In this document: positions 1-7,738 of the stretch, in pieces
How positions within the stretch are numbered: the first letter of the stretch is position 1
How the letters are laid out: every line of letters begins with the position of its first letter
NCBI GenBank assembly: GCA_910579655.1
Contig: CAJTVE010000060.1
Span: 1-16,980 of the forward strand
Direction: 5' to 3'
Origin: an uncultured Allobaculum sp.
Lineage (GTDB): Bacteria > Bacillota_I > Bacilli_A > Erysipelotrichales > Erysipelotrichaceae
DNA: 16,980 bases
Made by a program: the position numbers and the translations under genes
Notes under the pieces: generated by a model
Database searches by the model: none
Told to the model about the DNA's origin: nothing
Seen by the model: the letters and a program-made list of their open reading frames with translations, nothing else

Positions 1-9
1 TGAAAAGCA

Positions 10-52
10 AAATGGCCGGAAACGCGTTCTTTAAAGGTGTTTCCGGCCATTT
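10..52 (-). terminator. Rho-independent terminator of the PadR gene
   Basis: A perfect 14-bp stem pairs 10-23 (AAATGGCCGGAAAC) with 39-52 around a 15-nt loop. Read on the minus strand it is followed by TTTTGCTTTT, so it suits the end of the PadR gene 60 bp upstream. The plus side has a weaker T-rich tail (TTTGTCGGTTTT), so it may also stop a gene arriving from the left of the window. Confidence 0.8.
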
Positions 53-111
53 GTCGGTTTTGATGAATTGTTCAGGTCCACTGACAAATCGAAAAAAAGC
101 GATAAACAGTT

Positions 112-441
112 TTAACGTTTTTCATCTGAAGTCATCTCCTTCATGTTTTCATACAGCCGCTGAATTCGTTTGATCTCCAGGTCAAGAACCTCCTGACCGA
201 GATCTGTAATTTTGTATAATTTTCGCTTCTCCTCTTCCCGGACAAATGCGATCAGACCATCTTTTTCCATTTTAGAAAGCCATCCATACAGAGTTCCGGG
301 AGCGAGAATGACTTCGCCATGGGTGATCTGCTCGGTCTTTTTAACAATGGAATAGCCATGGGCCTCTTCTCGCAGGTTGAGCAGGATATAGAACCCGGTT
401 TCGGTCATTGGTACGTAGACTTTCTTGATATGTTTATCCAT
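112..441 (-). CDS. PadR-family transcriptional regulator
   Basis: A 109-residue protein consisting of one PadR winged-helix domain. Visible family marks are the HGY motif after helix 1, the segment GTLYGWLSKMEKDGLI (recognition helix and wing) and KLYKITDLGQEVL. A basic/acidic C-terminal helix probably dimerises. PadR proteins are usually repressors of membrane, efflux or stress genes and often of themselves. I start at 441 because AAAGG lies 7 nt upstream. An in-frame extension to 606 exists, but its first 55 residues look non-coding and would run through the palindromic control region. It is an isolated gene with its own terminator, divergent from the SNF2 gene. The target is unknown; self-regulation is the simplest guess. 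Confidence 0.85.
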   Translation of the reverse strand: MDKHIKKVYVPMTETGFYILLNLREEAHGYSIVKKTEQITHGEVILAPGTLYGWLSKMEKDGLIAFVREEEKRKLYKITDLGQEVLDLEIKRIQRLYENMKEMTSDEKR

Positions 442-465
442 AGACGCCTTTCCAGCCAGCTTTTC

Positions 466-510
466 CATACATCGAACTGCTGGCTCTAGTATATCGCACT
501 GCGATGTATG
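466..510 (-). promoter_or_regulatory. Palindromic control region in front of the PadR gene
   Basis: Inverted arms CATACATCG (466-474) and CGATGTATG (502-510) flank a TATACT -10-like box on the minus strand (493 to 488). A second small palindrome, ATCGCA-C-TGCGAT, lies at 493-505. PadR operators commonly contain ATGT/ACAT half-sites, which are present here. No good -35 hexamer is seen at the usual spacing, so the promoter call is tentative; the palindrome itself is clear. Confidence 0.5.
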
Positions 511-855
511 GAGGGGAGAAAATCTATATGATTTTGAAAATTGACAAGAAATAGAGTCGGAAAGAATACAAACCAAAAAGAACCAGCCTGGTCTAAAACC
601 CATCAAGAGAAGAGGATGGCGTTAACCGATAGGGCTGATGGACGTTCAGTCTGAATGACAAAAGAATAGGCGAAGCAATGAAATCGGATGAAACACGGCT
701 CTTACAAGATGAATTCGCCGGTCTTTCCATTCGTTTTCAATGTGCTTTGTTACACTGGAAGTAACTCCTTCTGGAAACAAAGACTGGATTGAATCTTGAA
801 TCTGTTATCTGCTTCGGTTTCTGGAATCAAAGGAAACAAATACGAGGAAAAATTT

Positions 856-3498
856 ATGGAACCTGTCTATCAAATTACGCCTGAAGGATTTACCCTTCGA
901 ATTTCGCAGGCGGAACTGGACCAACTGGACAGTTCGCAAAAGCAGCGGGCTTTGCGGTTTATGTTTTCCCCCTGGGATGCTGTTCTTGAACTGGGGCTGG
1001 AAGCACCGATTGAAAGCCAGTCTACGGTTTTAAAATTTCTGCAAAAAGTAGGAGCCGCCTTTATTTCGGATCTGCTCAAGGCCCCAGGGCTGGAAACACT
1101 GCGTGAAAATATTCAGCTTGCTCCCGATGAATACCAAAAGGAAAAACTGCTCAACGAACGACCATTTGTTAAAGAGTCTTCTTTGATTGATTCCCAATGG
1201 ATTGATCAGGCTTATGCCCATCTTCTTGAAGTGTTTAAAAACCAGATTGTTCTGTATCCACACAGTGTCAAGAAGTTCTTTAACGAGAAAAATCCAGCAC
1301 TGAATCCAGCCGAATCGATCTTCTTCCATCTGGTTGAATATAAAAATGGACTGTATCCCTTTGCCTTTCTGGCCACCTATACCCACATCACTCCACAGAG
1401 AGATGTGCGCCACTTACCCCTGTCAGAGATTTTGCATGAATACCAAGGAGATCAGAAAAAGATGCTCGAACTGCTCTCCTGCCTGAACCAGGCCGCTGAA
1501 ATCTGTCCGGAACTGGGATCTTTCATGACATCAGGAGAATTGTTTCACACGATTGGCCTGAACGAAAAAGAGGCCTATGCCTTTTTGAAGTCCGTTGAAG
1601 AGCTGGAGAAGATCGGAATTGTCTGCCGGATTCCAAACTGGTGGCGAAGCCGTTCTTCAAGAGTGGCGCTCAATGTCAAACTCGGCAATCAAAAGTCGCT
1701 GCTGGGCCTGGATGCGTTGATTGCGCTGAGTCCGGAGCTGAGTGTTGAGGGCATGAAGCTGACCAGTGCGGATATTCGCAAGCTGTTGGCCAGTGCCGAA
1801 GGTCTTTCCTTAATTAAAGGGCGCTGGGTAGAAGTCAATCACGCCAGGCTGAAAGCCCTGCTGGAACGAATGGAGTCTATGCCTCATTCCATGAATCTTG
1901 GTGAAGCACTGCGGCTGGAAAGCGGAATGGAGACACCGGACTGGATGGACAACCAGGAAGATGGCGACATTCAGATCTCGAATGGTAAATGGATGGGCAA
2001 TATCTTCAACAAGCTGACTGATCCCAAAATTCTGCGCAAGACAGCCTTGCCGCGCAAACTTCAGGCCACCTTGCGCCCCTACCAGCAGGAAGGCTATAAC
2101 TGGCTCAATGCTCTTTCTTCTTTAGGCTTTGGCGCACTTCTTGCCGATGATATGGGTCTTGGAAAAACAGTTCAGACCCTGGCCTGGCTGGAAAAAGAAC
2201 ACCAGAATCATCCAGAAAAGAAGGCTCTGCTGGTTGTTCCTGCATCCCTTCTTGCCAACTGGTCTAAGGAAGCTGCCCAGTTTACACCGGATCTGAAGAT
2301 TGGCGTCATCCATGGCAAAGCCGGCGTCGAAGCGTTTGAAAATACCTCGCACGAAAATCTCCCCTTCTTAAACTTGACAACTTATGGCATGGCTTCCCGG
2401 CTGGACTCGCTGCAGGAAGTCGACTGGGATTTTTTGATTCTGGATGAAGCCCAGGCGATTAAAAACCCGAAAACCAAACAGACGCGTTCGATCAAGCAGA
2501 TTCCTGCCGCCATGCGTCTGGCCATGACGGGTACCCCGGTTGAAAACGATCTGGTTAACCTCTGGTCGATTTTTGACTTCCTCAATCACGGCCTGCTTGG
2601 AAATCTCAACCAGTTTGGCGCCTACCTGAAAGATGACAGTCGTCCGCAGGCTGAAAAGCTGAGCCGCCTGCAAAAAATCATCTCTCCATTTTTGCTGAGA
2701 CGTTTAAAAAGTGATAAATCGATCATCAACGATCTGCCGGATAAGGTTGAGCAGAATGATTACATTACTCTTTCTGAACAGCAGCGAGTCTTATATACCA
2801 ATGTCGTCGATAAGCTCAAAGAAGAGCTGGAAAACCGGCCGGAACTGGGTGAATCCACCAACGCCATCAACCGCCGCGGACTGGTTCTGGCTACCCTCAA
2901 TAAGCTCAAACAGATCTGCAACCATCCCGACCAGTATCTTGGACAAAAACAATTTACTGAAGCGGAAAGCGGCAAATTCGAAATGCTCGAAGAAATCTGC
3001 CGCCCGATTGCGGAAAACCGAGAATCGGTTCTGGTCTTTACTCAGTATCGCGAAATGACCGAACCGATTGCCAGATTTCTTGAACAGATCTTTGGTGCTC
3101 CAGGGTATGTCATTCACGGCCAGACCCCGATCAAACAGCGTCAGGAAATTGTCGATGCTTTCAATAAACAGGAAACATATATTCCTTTCGTTGTTCTCTC
3201 CTTACGGGCAGCCGGTACCGGTCTGAACCTGACCCAGGCCAGCCATGTTGTACATTTTGACCGCTGGTGGAACCCGGCCGTTGAAAATCAGGCCACTGAC
3301 CGTGCCTATCGAATTGGTCAGAAACGAAATGTCATTGTCCATAAGTTTGTCTGCTCCAATACAATTGAAGAGGCTATCGATAAAATGATTACCTCCAAAC
3401 AGAAACTGGCAGATGATGTGATCAGCAGCTCGACCGAAAGCTGGCTGACTTCCCTTTCTGATGATGAGCTCATCCAGACATTGAGGTTAACGTTATGA
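856..3498 (+). CDS. SNF2-family helicase (ywqA-like)
   Basis: An 880-residue SNF2/Swi2 ATPase. Residues 1 to about 400 form a bacterial N-terminal region ending in the SNF2-associated domain that precedes the conserved RPYQ-x2-G-x-NWL motif. The two RecA-like lobes follow: Walker A DDMGLGKT (431-438), Walker B DEAQ (530-533), the TGTPVEN motif III, FTQYRE in lobe 2, and motif VI QATDRAYRIGQ (812-822). Every helicase motif is intact. Such proteins translocate on double-stranded DNA and remodel protein-DNA or polymerase complexes; the partner is not known. Start: ATG at 856 has GAGGAA 8 nt upstream, whereas the longer frame to 796 uses TTG without a ribosome binding site. The stop overlaps the next ATG by 4 bp, so the two genes are translationally coupled. 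The layout resembles ywqA-ywqB of Bacillus subtilis (from memory). Confidence 0.93.
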   Translation: MEPVYQITPEGFTLRISQAELDQLDSSQKQRALRFMFSPWDAVLELGLEAPIESQSTVLKFLQKVGAAFISDLLKAPGLETLRENIQLAPDEYQKEKLLNERPFVKESSLIDSQWIDQAYAHLLEVFKNQIVLYPHSVKKFFNEKNPALNPAESIFFHLVEYKNGLYPFAFLATYTHITPQRDVRHLPLSEILHEYQGDQKKMLELLSCLNQAAEICPELGSFMTSGELFHTIGLNEKEAYAFLKSVEELEKIGIVCRIPNWWRSRSSRVALNVKLGNQKSLLGLDALIALSPELSVEGMKLTSADIRKLLASAEGLSLIKGRWVEVNHARLKALLERMESMPHSMNLGEALRLESGMETPDWMDNQEDGDIQISNGKWMGNIFNKLTDPKILRKTALPRKLQATLRPYQQEGYNWLNALSSLGFGALLADDMGLGKTVQTLAWLEKEHQNHPEKKALLVVPASLLANWSKEAAQFTPDLKIGVIHGKAGVEAFENTSHENLPFLNLTTYGMASRLDSLQEVDWDFLILDEAQAIKNPKTKQTRSIKQIPAAMRLAMTGTPVENDLVNLWSIFDFLNHGLLGNLNQFGAYLKDDSRPQAEKLSRLQKIISPFLLRRLKSDKSIINDLPDKVEQNDYITLSEQQRVLYTNVVDKLKEELENRPELGESTNAINRRGLVLATLNKLKQICNHPDQYLGQKQFTEAESGKFEMLEEICRPIAENRESVLVFTQYREMTEPIARFLEQIFGAPGYVIHGQTPIKQRQEIVDAFNKQETYIPFVVLSLRAAGTGLNLTQASHVVHFDRWWNPAVENQATDRAYRIGQKRNVIVHKFVCSNTIEEAIDKMITSKQKLADDVISSSTESWLTSLSDDELIQTLRLTL

Positions 3499-4229
3499 GT
3501 TACTATGGCAATTTCTATTACAAAACGCCTACAGTTGGTGAACTGCAGGCCAAAGCCCGTAAATCGATCGAACGGGCCAAAAAGAAAGGTGTTATTTACG
3601 ATCCAATTGTTGTGCCAGGCACCGGCTCCCAGCGAAAGCTTTGCACAAACTGGTGGGGCAAAGCCTGGTGTGCCAACATGGAACAATACTCAGACTATGC
3701 CAACAGACTGCCTCGAGGGCAGCGCTATTGCCGCAACGGTATGGTCATTGACCTTCAAATTGAAAAAGGCGTTGTTCATGCCAAAGTCCAGGGATCGGAT
3801 CGCACCCCCTATGACATTACCATTACCATCAAGCCATTAAGTCAAAAGGCAAAGAAAGCGATTCAGGAACGCTGTGAATTCGGGATTTCATCGCTGGAAA
3901 CGTTAGTGGCAGGCGAATTTCCAAAAGAGTTGCAGGACTTATTTACGGCCAAAGAAGGCCTTTTCCCTTCTCCTTCCGAAATCAAGTTTCATTGTGACTG
4001 CCCGGATGGCGCCTATCTTTGTAAGCACGTCGCTGCGGTGATGTATGGCATCGGCATCCGGCTCGATCAGAAGCCGCTGCTGTTGTTTGAACTTCGCGGT
4101 CTGGATCCAAAATTCCTTGTTGAAAAAGCCATCGCAAATAAACTGGAATCCATGCTCAAAAATGTCGACCGGCCATCTGGACGGATTCTCGACGCTCAGG
4201 TTAATACCAATGAGCTGTTTGGTCTGTAG
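3495..4229 (+). CDS. SWIM zinc-finger protein (ywqB-like)
   Basis: A 244-residue protein with a SWIM zinc finger. Ligands C167-x-C169-x6-C176-x-H178 are visible in the segment HCDCPDGAYLCKHVAA. The N-terminal part has the conserved NWWGKAWC motif and a basic patch (RKSIERAKKKG), typical of SWIM proteins coupled to bacterial SNF2 helicases. SWIM domains bind nucleic acid or protein partners, so this is probably the targeting subunit of the helicase. The ATG overlaps the helicase stop (ATGA). The C-terminal 60 residues lack a recognisable motif. The pair may act in DNA repair, transcription recycling or defence; the sequence does not decide. Confidence 0.88.
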   Translation: MSYYGNFYYKTPTVGELQAKARKSIERAKKKGVIYDPIVVPGTGSQRKLCTNWWGKAWCANMEQYSDYANRLPRGQRYCRNGMVIDLQIEKGVVHAKVQGSDRTPYDITITIKPLSQKAKKAIQERCEFGISSLETLVAGEFPKELQDLFTAKEGLFPSPSEIKFHCDCPDGAYLCKHVAAVMYGIGIRLDQKPLLLFELRGLDPKFLVEKAIANKLESMLKNVDRPSGRILDAQVNTNELFGL

Positions 4230-4356
4230 ATCTAGAGCGGGCACCCCAAAGGTCCATGCTCTATCGAAGTCAATGCCCAGATGGCATACAACTGCATAGC
4301 CCCTTGGATGGATATCCTTGCCTGAGCCTCAACCACCAAGAATCAAGCAGAAAAAT

Positions 4357-4399
4357 AGATGCTCTCTTTTTGCGCATAAAAGTCGAGCATCTGTTTTTC
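4357..4399 (+). terminator. Terminator of the helicase-SWIM operon
   Basis: Arms AGATGCTC (4357-4364) and GAGCATCT (4386-4393) enclose an inner CTTTT/AAAAG pairing and are followed by GTTTTT. It lies 130 bp after the SWIM stop codon and just before the ATPase pseudogene. Between 4230 and 4356 I see no gene or other structure. Confidence 0.6.
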
Positions 4400-4412
4400 T
4401 GTTGTTCTTCTA

Positions 4413-4817
4413 AAAAATTGGCTGGCTGTTTCAGAATTATGCTCTGGTTGATTCACAGACGGTTGAATACAATCTGGACATGGTTTTGGATCAGAAGAAC
4501 GAGAAGAATAAGTCTCAGCTGCTTCAGGATGCCCTGTGCTAGGTCGGTTTAGAAGGAAAACTGGCAAGCAGAATCTATGAATTAGCTGGCGGCGAACAGT
4601 AGCGAGTAGCGCTGGCAAGACTTATATTAAAATCGTGTGATCTGATTCTGGCCGATGAACCAACCGGAAATCTGGATCGAGAAAACGCAAAGCGAGTGAT
4701 GAGTCTGCTCAAAGCGATGCAAAACCAGGGGGGAAAACCATTCTGGTTGTCAGCCATGACCGCTCTTTTGATGATCTGGCAGACCAGATCATTCAGCTCA
4801 ATTTTCCCGTACAGTAA
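4413..4817 (+). pseudogene. Decayed copy of the bacteriocin ABC transporter ATPase
   Basis: This stretch matches codons from about 83 to the end of the intact ATPase at 13285-13932, over most bases. The first third, including the P-loop, is absent. In the inherited frame it has TAG at 4540-4542 (where the intact gene has CAG), TAG at 4600-4602 (inside the signature region, CAG in the intact gene), and two extra G bases in the run at 4728-4733 that shift the frame. Walker B and the H-switch region are still recognisable. The matching terminal TAA is at 4815-4817. It has no ribosome binding site and begins 14 bp after a terminator, so it is almost surely not expressed as a working protein. Confidence 0.9.
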
Positions 4818-4970
4818 GGATCGACAAGAATCTGCATCTTATTGCTTTCTTATCCTGTCTGGAAGAACTGATATCCATGTTGGAAGATGGAAGATCTTGT
4901 CTGCCTATGCGCTCAGGCAATAGTGGTGAAAACGAATTAAAGGCCAAAACTATTTTAATCATTTTGATCA
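4413..4970 (+). repeat. Left copy of a long direct repeat
   Basis: About 560 bp that correspond to 13529-14102 in the same orientation, offset 9,116 bp at the start. The match runs past the stop codon through the 3' flank (shared landmarks GGAAGAACTGATATCCATGTT and AGGCAATAGTGGTG) and ends at TTTTGATCA. The right arm of the transporter terminator is missing here. Confidence 0.85.
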
Positions 4971-5035
4971 ATATGTAATTCTCGCATTTTCTACCTCGGG
5001 CATAATGTTAGATTTATTTAGCAACGGGAAATGAT

Positions 5036-5073
5036 GTGAGCCTCACGAATCAAATCCGTAAGGGATTTGTTCG
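5036..5073. other. Two small overlapping hairpins
   Basis: GTGAG-C-CTCAC (5036-5046) is followed by a stem CGAA-t-CAAATCC (5046-5057) pairing with GGATTTG-TTCG (5063-5073) over a GTAAG loop. They share base 5046, so they may be alternative folds. No T-run follows, so neither is a standard terminator. Function unknown. Confidence 0.4.
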
Positions 5074-5097
5074 CTACTGCAGAGATAGAGATTTTTA

Positions 5098-5335
5098 TTG
5101 TAACTTAAACTCTACAAAGTCTTTAACTATGAAAATCAGTACCTAATGGAAATATAGTGAAATATCTTTAGATAAAGAAATATACCGTTACTAAATTTTC
5201 AGACGGCGAATATGCGCATAGTTAATTTTTACTATGGAGAAGCGCAGCTAGAGTAGTTAAAATCTTCTTTATCTAAGATGAAATTCTAACGTTTTCAGGT
5301 CCATAGTTAAAAATTGAGTAGAGTTTAGGTTGTAA
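5098..5335. mobile_element. MITE-like inverted-repeat element with 6-bp flanking repeats
   Basis: The direct repeat TTGTAA at 5098-5103 and 5330-5335 brackets 226 bp whose ends are inverted repeats. Positions 5104-5131 match the complement of 5302-5329 at 23 of 28 places, sharing YTAAACTCTAC and TTTAACTATG. Inside, 5164-5179 pairs with 5265-5279 (one-base gap), and CATAGT (5217-5222) pairs with ACTATG (5231-5236). No reading frame of note lies within. Terminal inverted repeats, a possible target duplication and no coding content are the marks of a miniature transposable element. I do not recognise the parent transposon. A long folded regulatory RNA is the alternative. Confidence 0.5.
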
Positions 5336-5410
5336 TGATACTTTAACGATTATAATGATACTTTAACGATTGTAACGATTATAGAACGATATTATAATGA
5401 ATATAATGAT
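5331..5410 (+). repeat. Four 20-bp tandem repeats (candidate operator array)
   Basis: Units occupy 5331-5350, 5351-5370, 5371-5390 and 5391-5410; the first two differ at one base and the last two are more diverged. Each unit holds two TAAYGAT-like half-sites. Across the array they start at 5333, 5344, 5353, 5364, 5373, 5384 (GAACGAT), 5395 (TAATGAA) and 5404, spaced 11 and 9 bp in near alternation, so every site faces nearly the same side of the helix. The array ends 22 bp before an ATG with a good ribosome binding site. Binding by the downstream wHTH protein is inference. Confidence 0.75.
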
Positions 5411-5431
5411 TCTGCATAAAGGAGAATAAAT

Positions 5432-7089
5432 ATGGTATCTACGTTTCCAAAAAAAGAATCACTCCTGTTGAATTTAAAAGCGATCGCAAAGGATATCCAG
5501 ATAAGGATCTAGTGGACAGTATTGTTGGAATGACCAACGCCGAAGGTGGGGATTTGTATCTGGGAATCGAAGACGACAGCACTGTCACAGGAATTCAGCC
5601 CTATCATGCTGATGAATCAGGAGTTAAAGCTATGATTCAAAATCGTACAGTCCCGCCTTTATATGTCGACGCGCAACTGATTCAAGAACAGGGTCTTCAG
5701 GTTCTGGATTTGAAAATTCCGCAAAGTACAACCTTGACTTCCACTTCTGAAGGCAAATATCTGATCAGAAGACTAAAAGTGGATGGAACACCAGAAACCG
5801 TTGGAATGACACCAGCTGAGTTGGATTCACGTAGATCTGACTTAAGGCTTTTGGATTATTCTGGTAGGATTCTTGAAATCAGTGCATCAGAAGTTCTTGA
5901 CTATCCGTTAATTCAGAAACTGCGCACTTTGATTCGTGAGAGACAGGGCGATTACAGTCTGCTGGAACTGGATGACGAACAGTTGCTTCATGCTTTGCAT
6001 ATTACGACCGCAAGAAACGGGAAAGACTATCCGACTGTAGCAGGGCTCCTGCTGATCGGGAAAGCCGAATGGATTCGAAAACTGATTCCCTCCGCTGAAT
6101 CTGCTTTCCAAGTCATTGAAGGTCTTGCCGTCAGAAAAAATGATCATAGTTTTGATGCTCTGATTTCTACAGTCGAACGATTTGAAGAGTTGTTTAACGC
6201 CTGGAATCCAGAGACAGAAGTTATGGAAGGTATGTTCAGACGACCAATTCCTGAATTCTCTTTTCAGGCCTTTCGCGAAGGACTAGTCAATGCGTTTTGT
6301 CATCGTGATTATACTCGTCTGCAGCCAGTCAGAGTGCTGATCGATGACGAAGGCTTAACAATATGCAGTCCTGGAGGCTTTCTGCCAGGAATTACGCTGG
6401 AGGATTTACTTACAGCCGAGCCAAAAAGCCGAAATCCATTACTGACAGACATCATGAAACGGATCGGGCTCGCTGAAAGAACCGGTAGAGGAATAGACAG
6501 AATTTATGAAGGATCCATTGTTTACGGAAGACCTCTGCCAGATTATTCAGAATCAAACTCCCAGCAAGTGAAATTATATATTCCAAGAGCCAAACCAAAT
6601 ATCACGTTCACACAAATGCTCAGCGACGAAATAACCCGAACCGGAAAAACATTCTCAATCAACGCATTACTTGTGTGGTCCTATTTGGAGCAGGAACGTC
6701 GGTTAACCTTGACGGAACTCTCTTCATTGATTCATATCGGTCAGGCAAGAACAAGAACGGCTGTAGAAAATCTGGTGGAATCAGGCCTTGTCGAAGGGCA
6801 CGGTTCTGGAAAGAACAGAGACTATACTTTAAGTCAGTCCCTGTACAAGATCGATGACAAATCTGCAGAGTATGAGCGTCAAAAAATCAATATCCAGAAG
6901 TCTCTGAGCGATACAATCCTTGACTACCTGTCCACCAGAGCCTCTGCTTCTAAAACCCAGCTCAGTGAAGTTACAGGATATTCAAGCCAGACCATATATA
7001 AAGCTCTAAAGGAATTACAGCAGCAAGGCAGGATCACTGCAGTTGGAAAGGCAAGATCGACCCGATATAAACTTGCAGACCACTTTTAA
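5432..7089 (+). pseudogene. Schlafen AlbA_2 / GHKL-ATPase / wHTH regulator, frameshifted near the start
   Basis: The domains are clear. AlbA_2 begins at EFKSDRKGYPDKDLVD and holds TNAEGGDLYLGIEDD (nt 5470-5800). A GHKL-like C-terminal ATP-binding domain follows with EGLVNAFCHRDY (nt 6277-6312), ICSPGG and ERTGRGIDRI. Two winged-helix segments lie near nt 6665-6840 and 6915-7080. Proteins of this family are often called transcriptional regulators or ATP-binding proteins. The start is odd: ATG at 5432 follows AAGGAG at ideal spacing and reads MVSTFPKKESL, but the AlbA_2 frame is one base off and has its first usual start codon only at 5512 (GTG), after conserved residues. One base is missing, either in the A7 run (5449-5455) or just after the KESL codons. 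With it restored the protein is 552 aa. It may be inactive, phase-variable, read by -1 slippage on A7, or a sequencing error. Confidence 0.75.
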
Positions 7090-7193
7090 GCTTGCCAGCT
7101 GAGTTCAAGTCCACTTTTTGTCTTCAGACTGGCAAAGTCAACAGTTAAAAGTATAGTTAGCCTTTTGACTCCTCATGCGTTCGGTATCTAGTA

Positions 7194-7276
7194 AATATTC
7201 ATGAAAATTTGTGGGTATTCAATCTTTATTTGCTTTGATATTATCGAAATACAACCAGAGGGCGGAATAAACAGTG
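7194..7276 (+). promoter_or_regulatory. Promoter module, copy 1 (orphan, before peptide-gene remnant)
   Basis: Matches 10938-10994 at 42 of 57 aligned positions over 7194-7250, with no gap. Shared parts are the near-palindrome ATATTCATGAAAAT around TTCATGAA, a TATTCR hexamer (7216-7221) in -35 position, a 17-bp spacer, and an extended -10 TGATATTAT (-10 at 7239-7244). A purine-rich site (GAGGGCGG, 7258-7265) and a GTG codon (7274) follow, placed as in copy 2. The poor -35 and the upstream palindrome suggest an activator-dependent promoter; the activator is inferred to be the interrupted RRNPP regulator. The stretch 7090-7193 holds no gene. Confidence 0.6.
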
Positions 7277-7530
7277 AGAAACATTTCTAAATGGATGTGA
7301 GTTTGTGTTCTTATTTCCGTTGTTCATATAACAAACATCAATTTGCCTACGGCACTTTTGTCAATCGCATCTTACAATGCAGTATACCTATATCCATATT
7401 CGGCACGAACGGTTCGTTTACTTCGACGAAAGTGGAAAGTGGGAAGAGAAACAGCTACTCCAGTCCAGCCGCCCCTCCCTCTCTTTCCGATCCTGCCCAG
7501 GTAGTGACCGATGTACGTTTCTTAATTTGA
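7274..7530 (+). pseudogene. Possible remnant of a lactococcin-972-like bacteriocin precursor
   Basis: After the promoter, a GTG at 7274 opens only an 8-codon frame. A second frame from ATG 7291 gives 79 residues that include SYFRCSYNKHQFAYGTF. This recalls the S-x-Y-x4-to-8-H core of lactococcin 972 precursors. A third frame nearby holds ESGKWEEK, which recalls their AG-x-W segment. There is no signal peptide, which an intact precursor of this family needs, and the parts sit in different frames, so I read it as a broken gene with a lost 5' part. The resemblance is from memory and weak. The main support is context: the co-directional promoter matches the transporter promoter, and the permease and ATPase are of the type that accompanies such bacteriocins. 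It could instead be an unrelated small protein or non-coding DNA. Confidence 0.35.
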
Positions 7531-7738
7531 TAGCTTGCTCGGCCATTATTCATCGATTTTGTCTTCGGCCTCAATTAGCCTGTCTGTTACGAACATAAAA
7601 AGACAATTTTATCCTGCAAACAGTCTTTATTCCCTGCCTATAGAAAGGAATCTTTTCTCGTGGCTTTTTCAAAACATAATTGATTTGCGCTTTCGAGAAA
7701 AATAACAAATATCATTGAGAGGTAACAATAGTCTGGAT
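7531..7738. other. Intergenic stretch between peptide remnant and regulator 3' end
   Basis: No gene is seen. An inverted repeat TTTTCTCG (7653-7660) / CGAGAAAA (7694-7701) with a 33-nt loop lies between the converging genes; neither side has a T-run, so I do not call it a terminator. Confidence 0.4.

Noticed and set aside
442..606. 55-residue N-terminal extension of the PadR frame
   Set aside because: It runs through the promoter palindrome, has no ribosome binding site, and its sequence is unlike PadR N-termini.
678..764. 28-codon frame upstream of the helicase gene
   Set aside because: Weak ribosome binding site, no recognisable feature, and random frames of this size are expected.
7091..7137. 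TTGCCAG/CTGGCAA inverted repeat after the Schlafen gene as a terminator
   Set aside because: Only 7 bp of stem with a 30-nt loop and no following T-run.
7377..7598. 73-residue frame overlapping the peptide remnant
   Set aside because: No ribosome binding site and no protein-like pattern over its length; only one short motif was used as weak evidence of the remnant.
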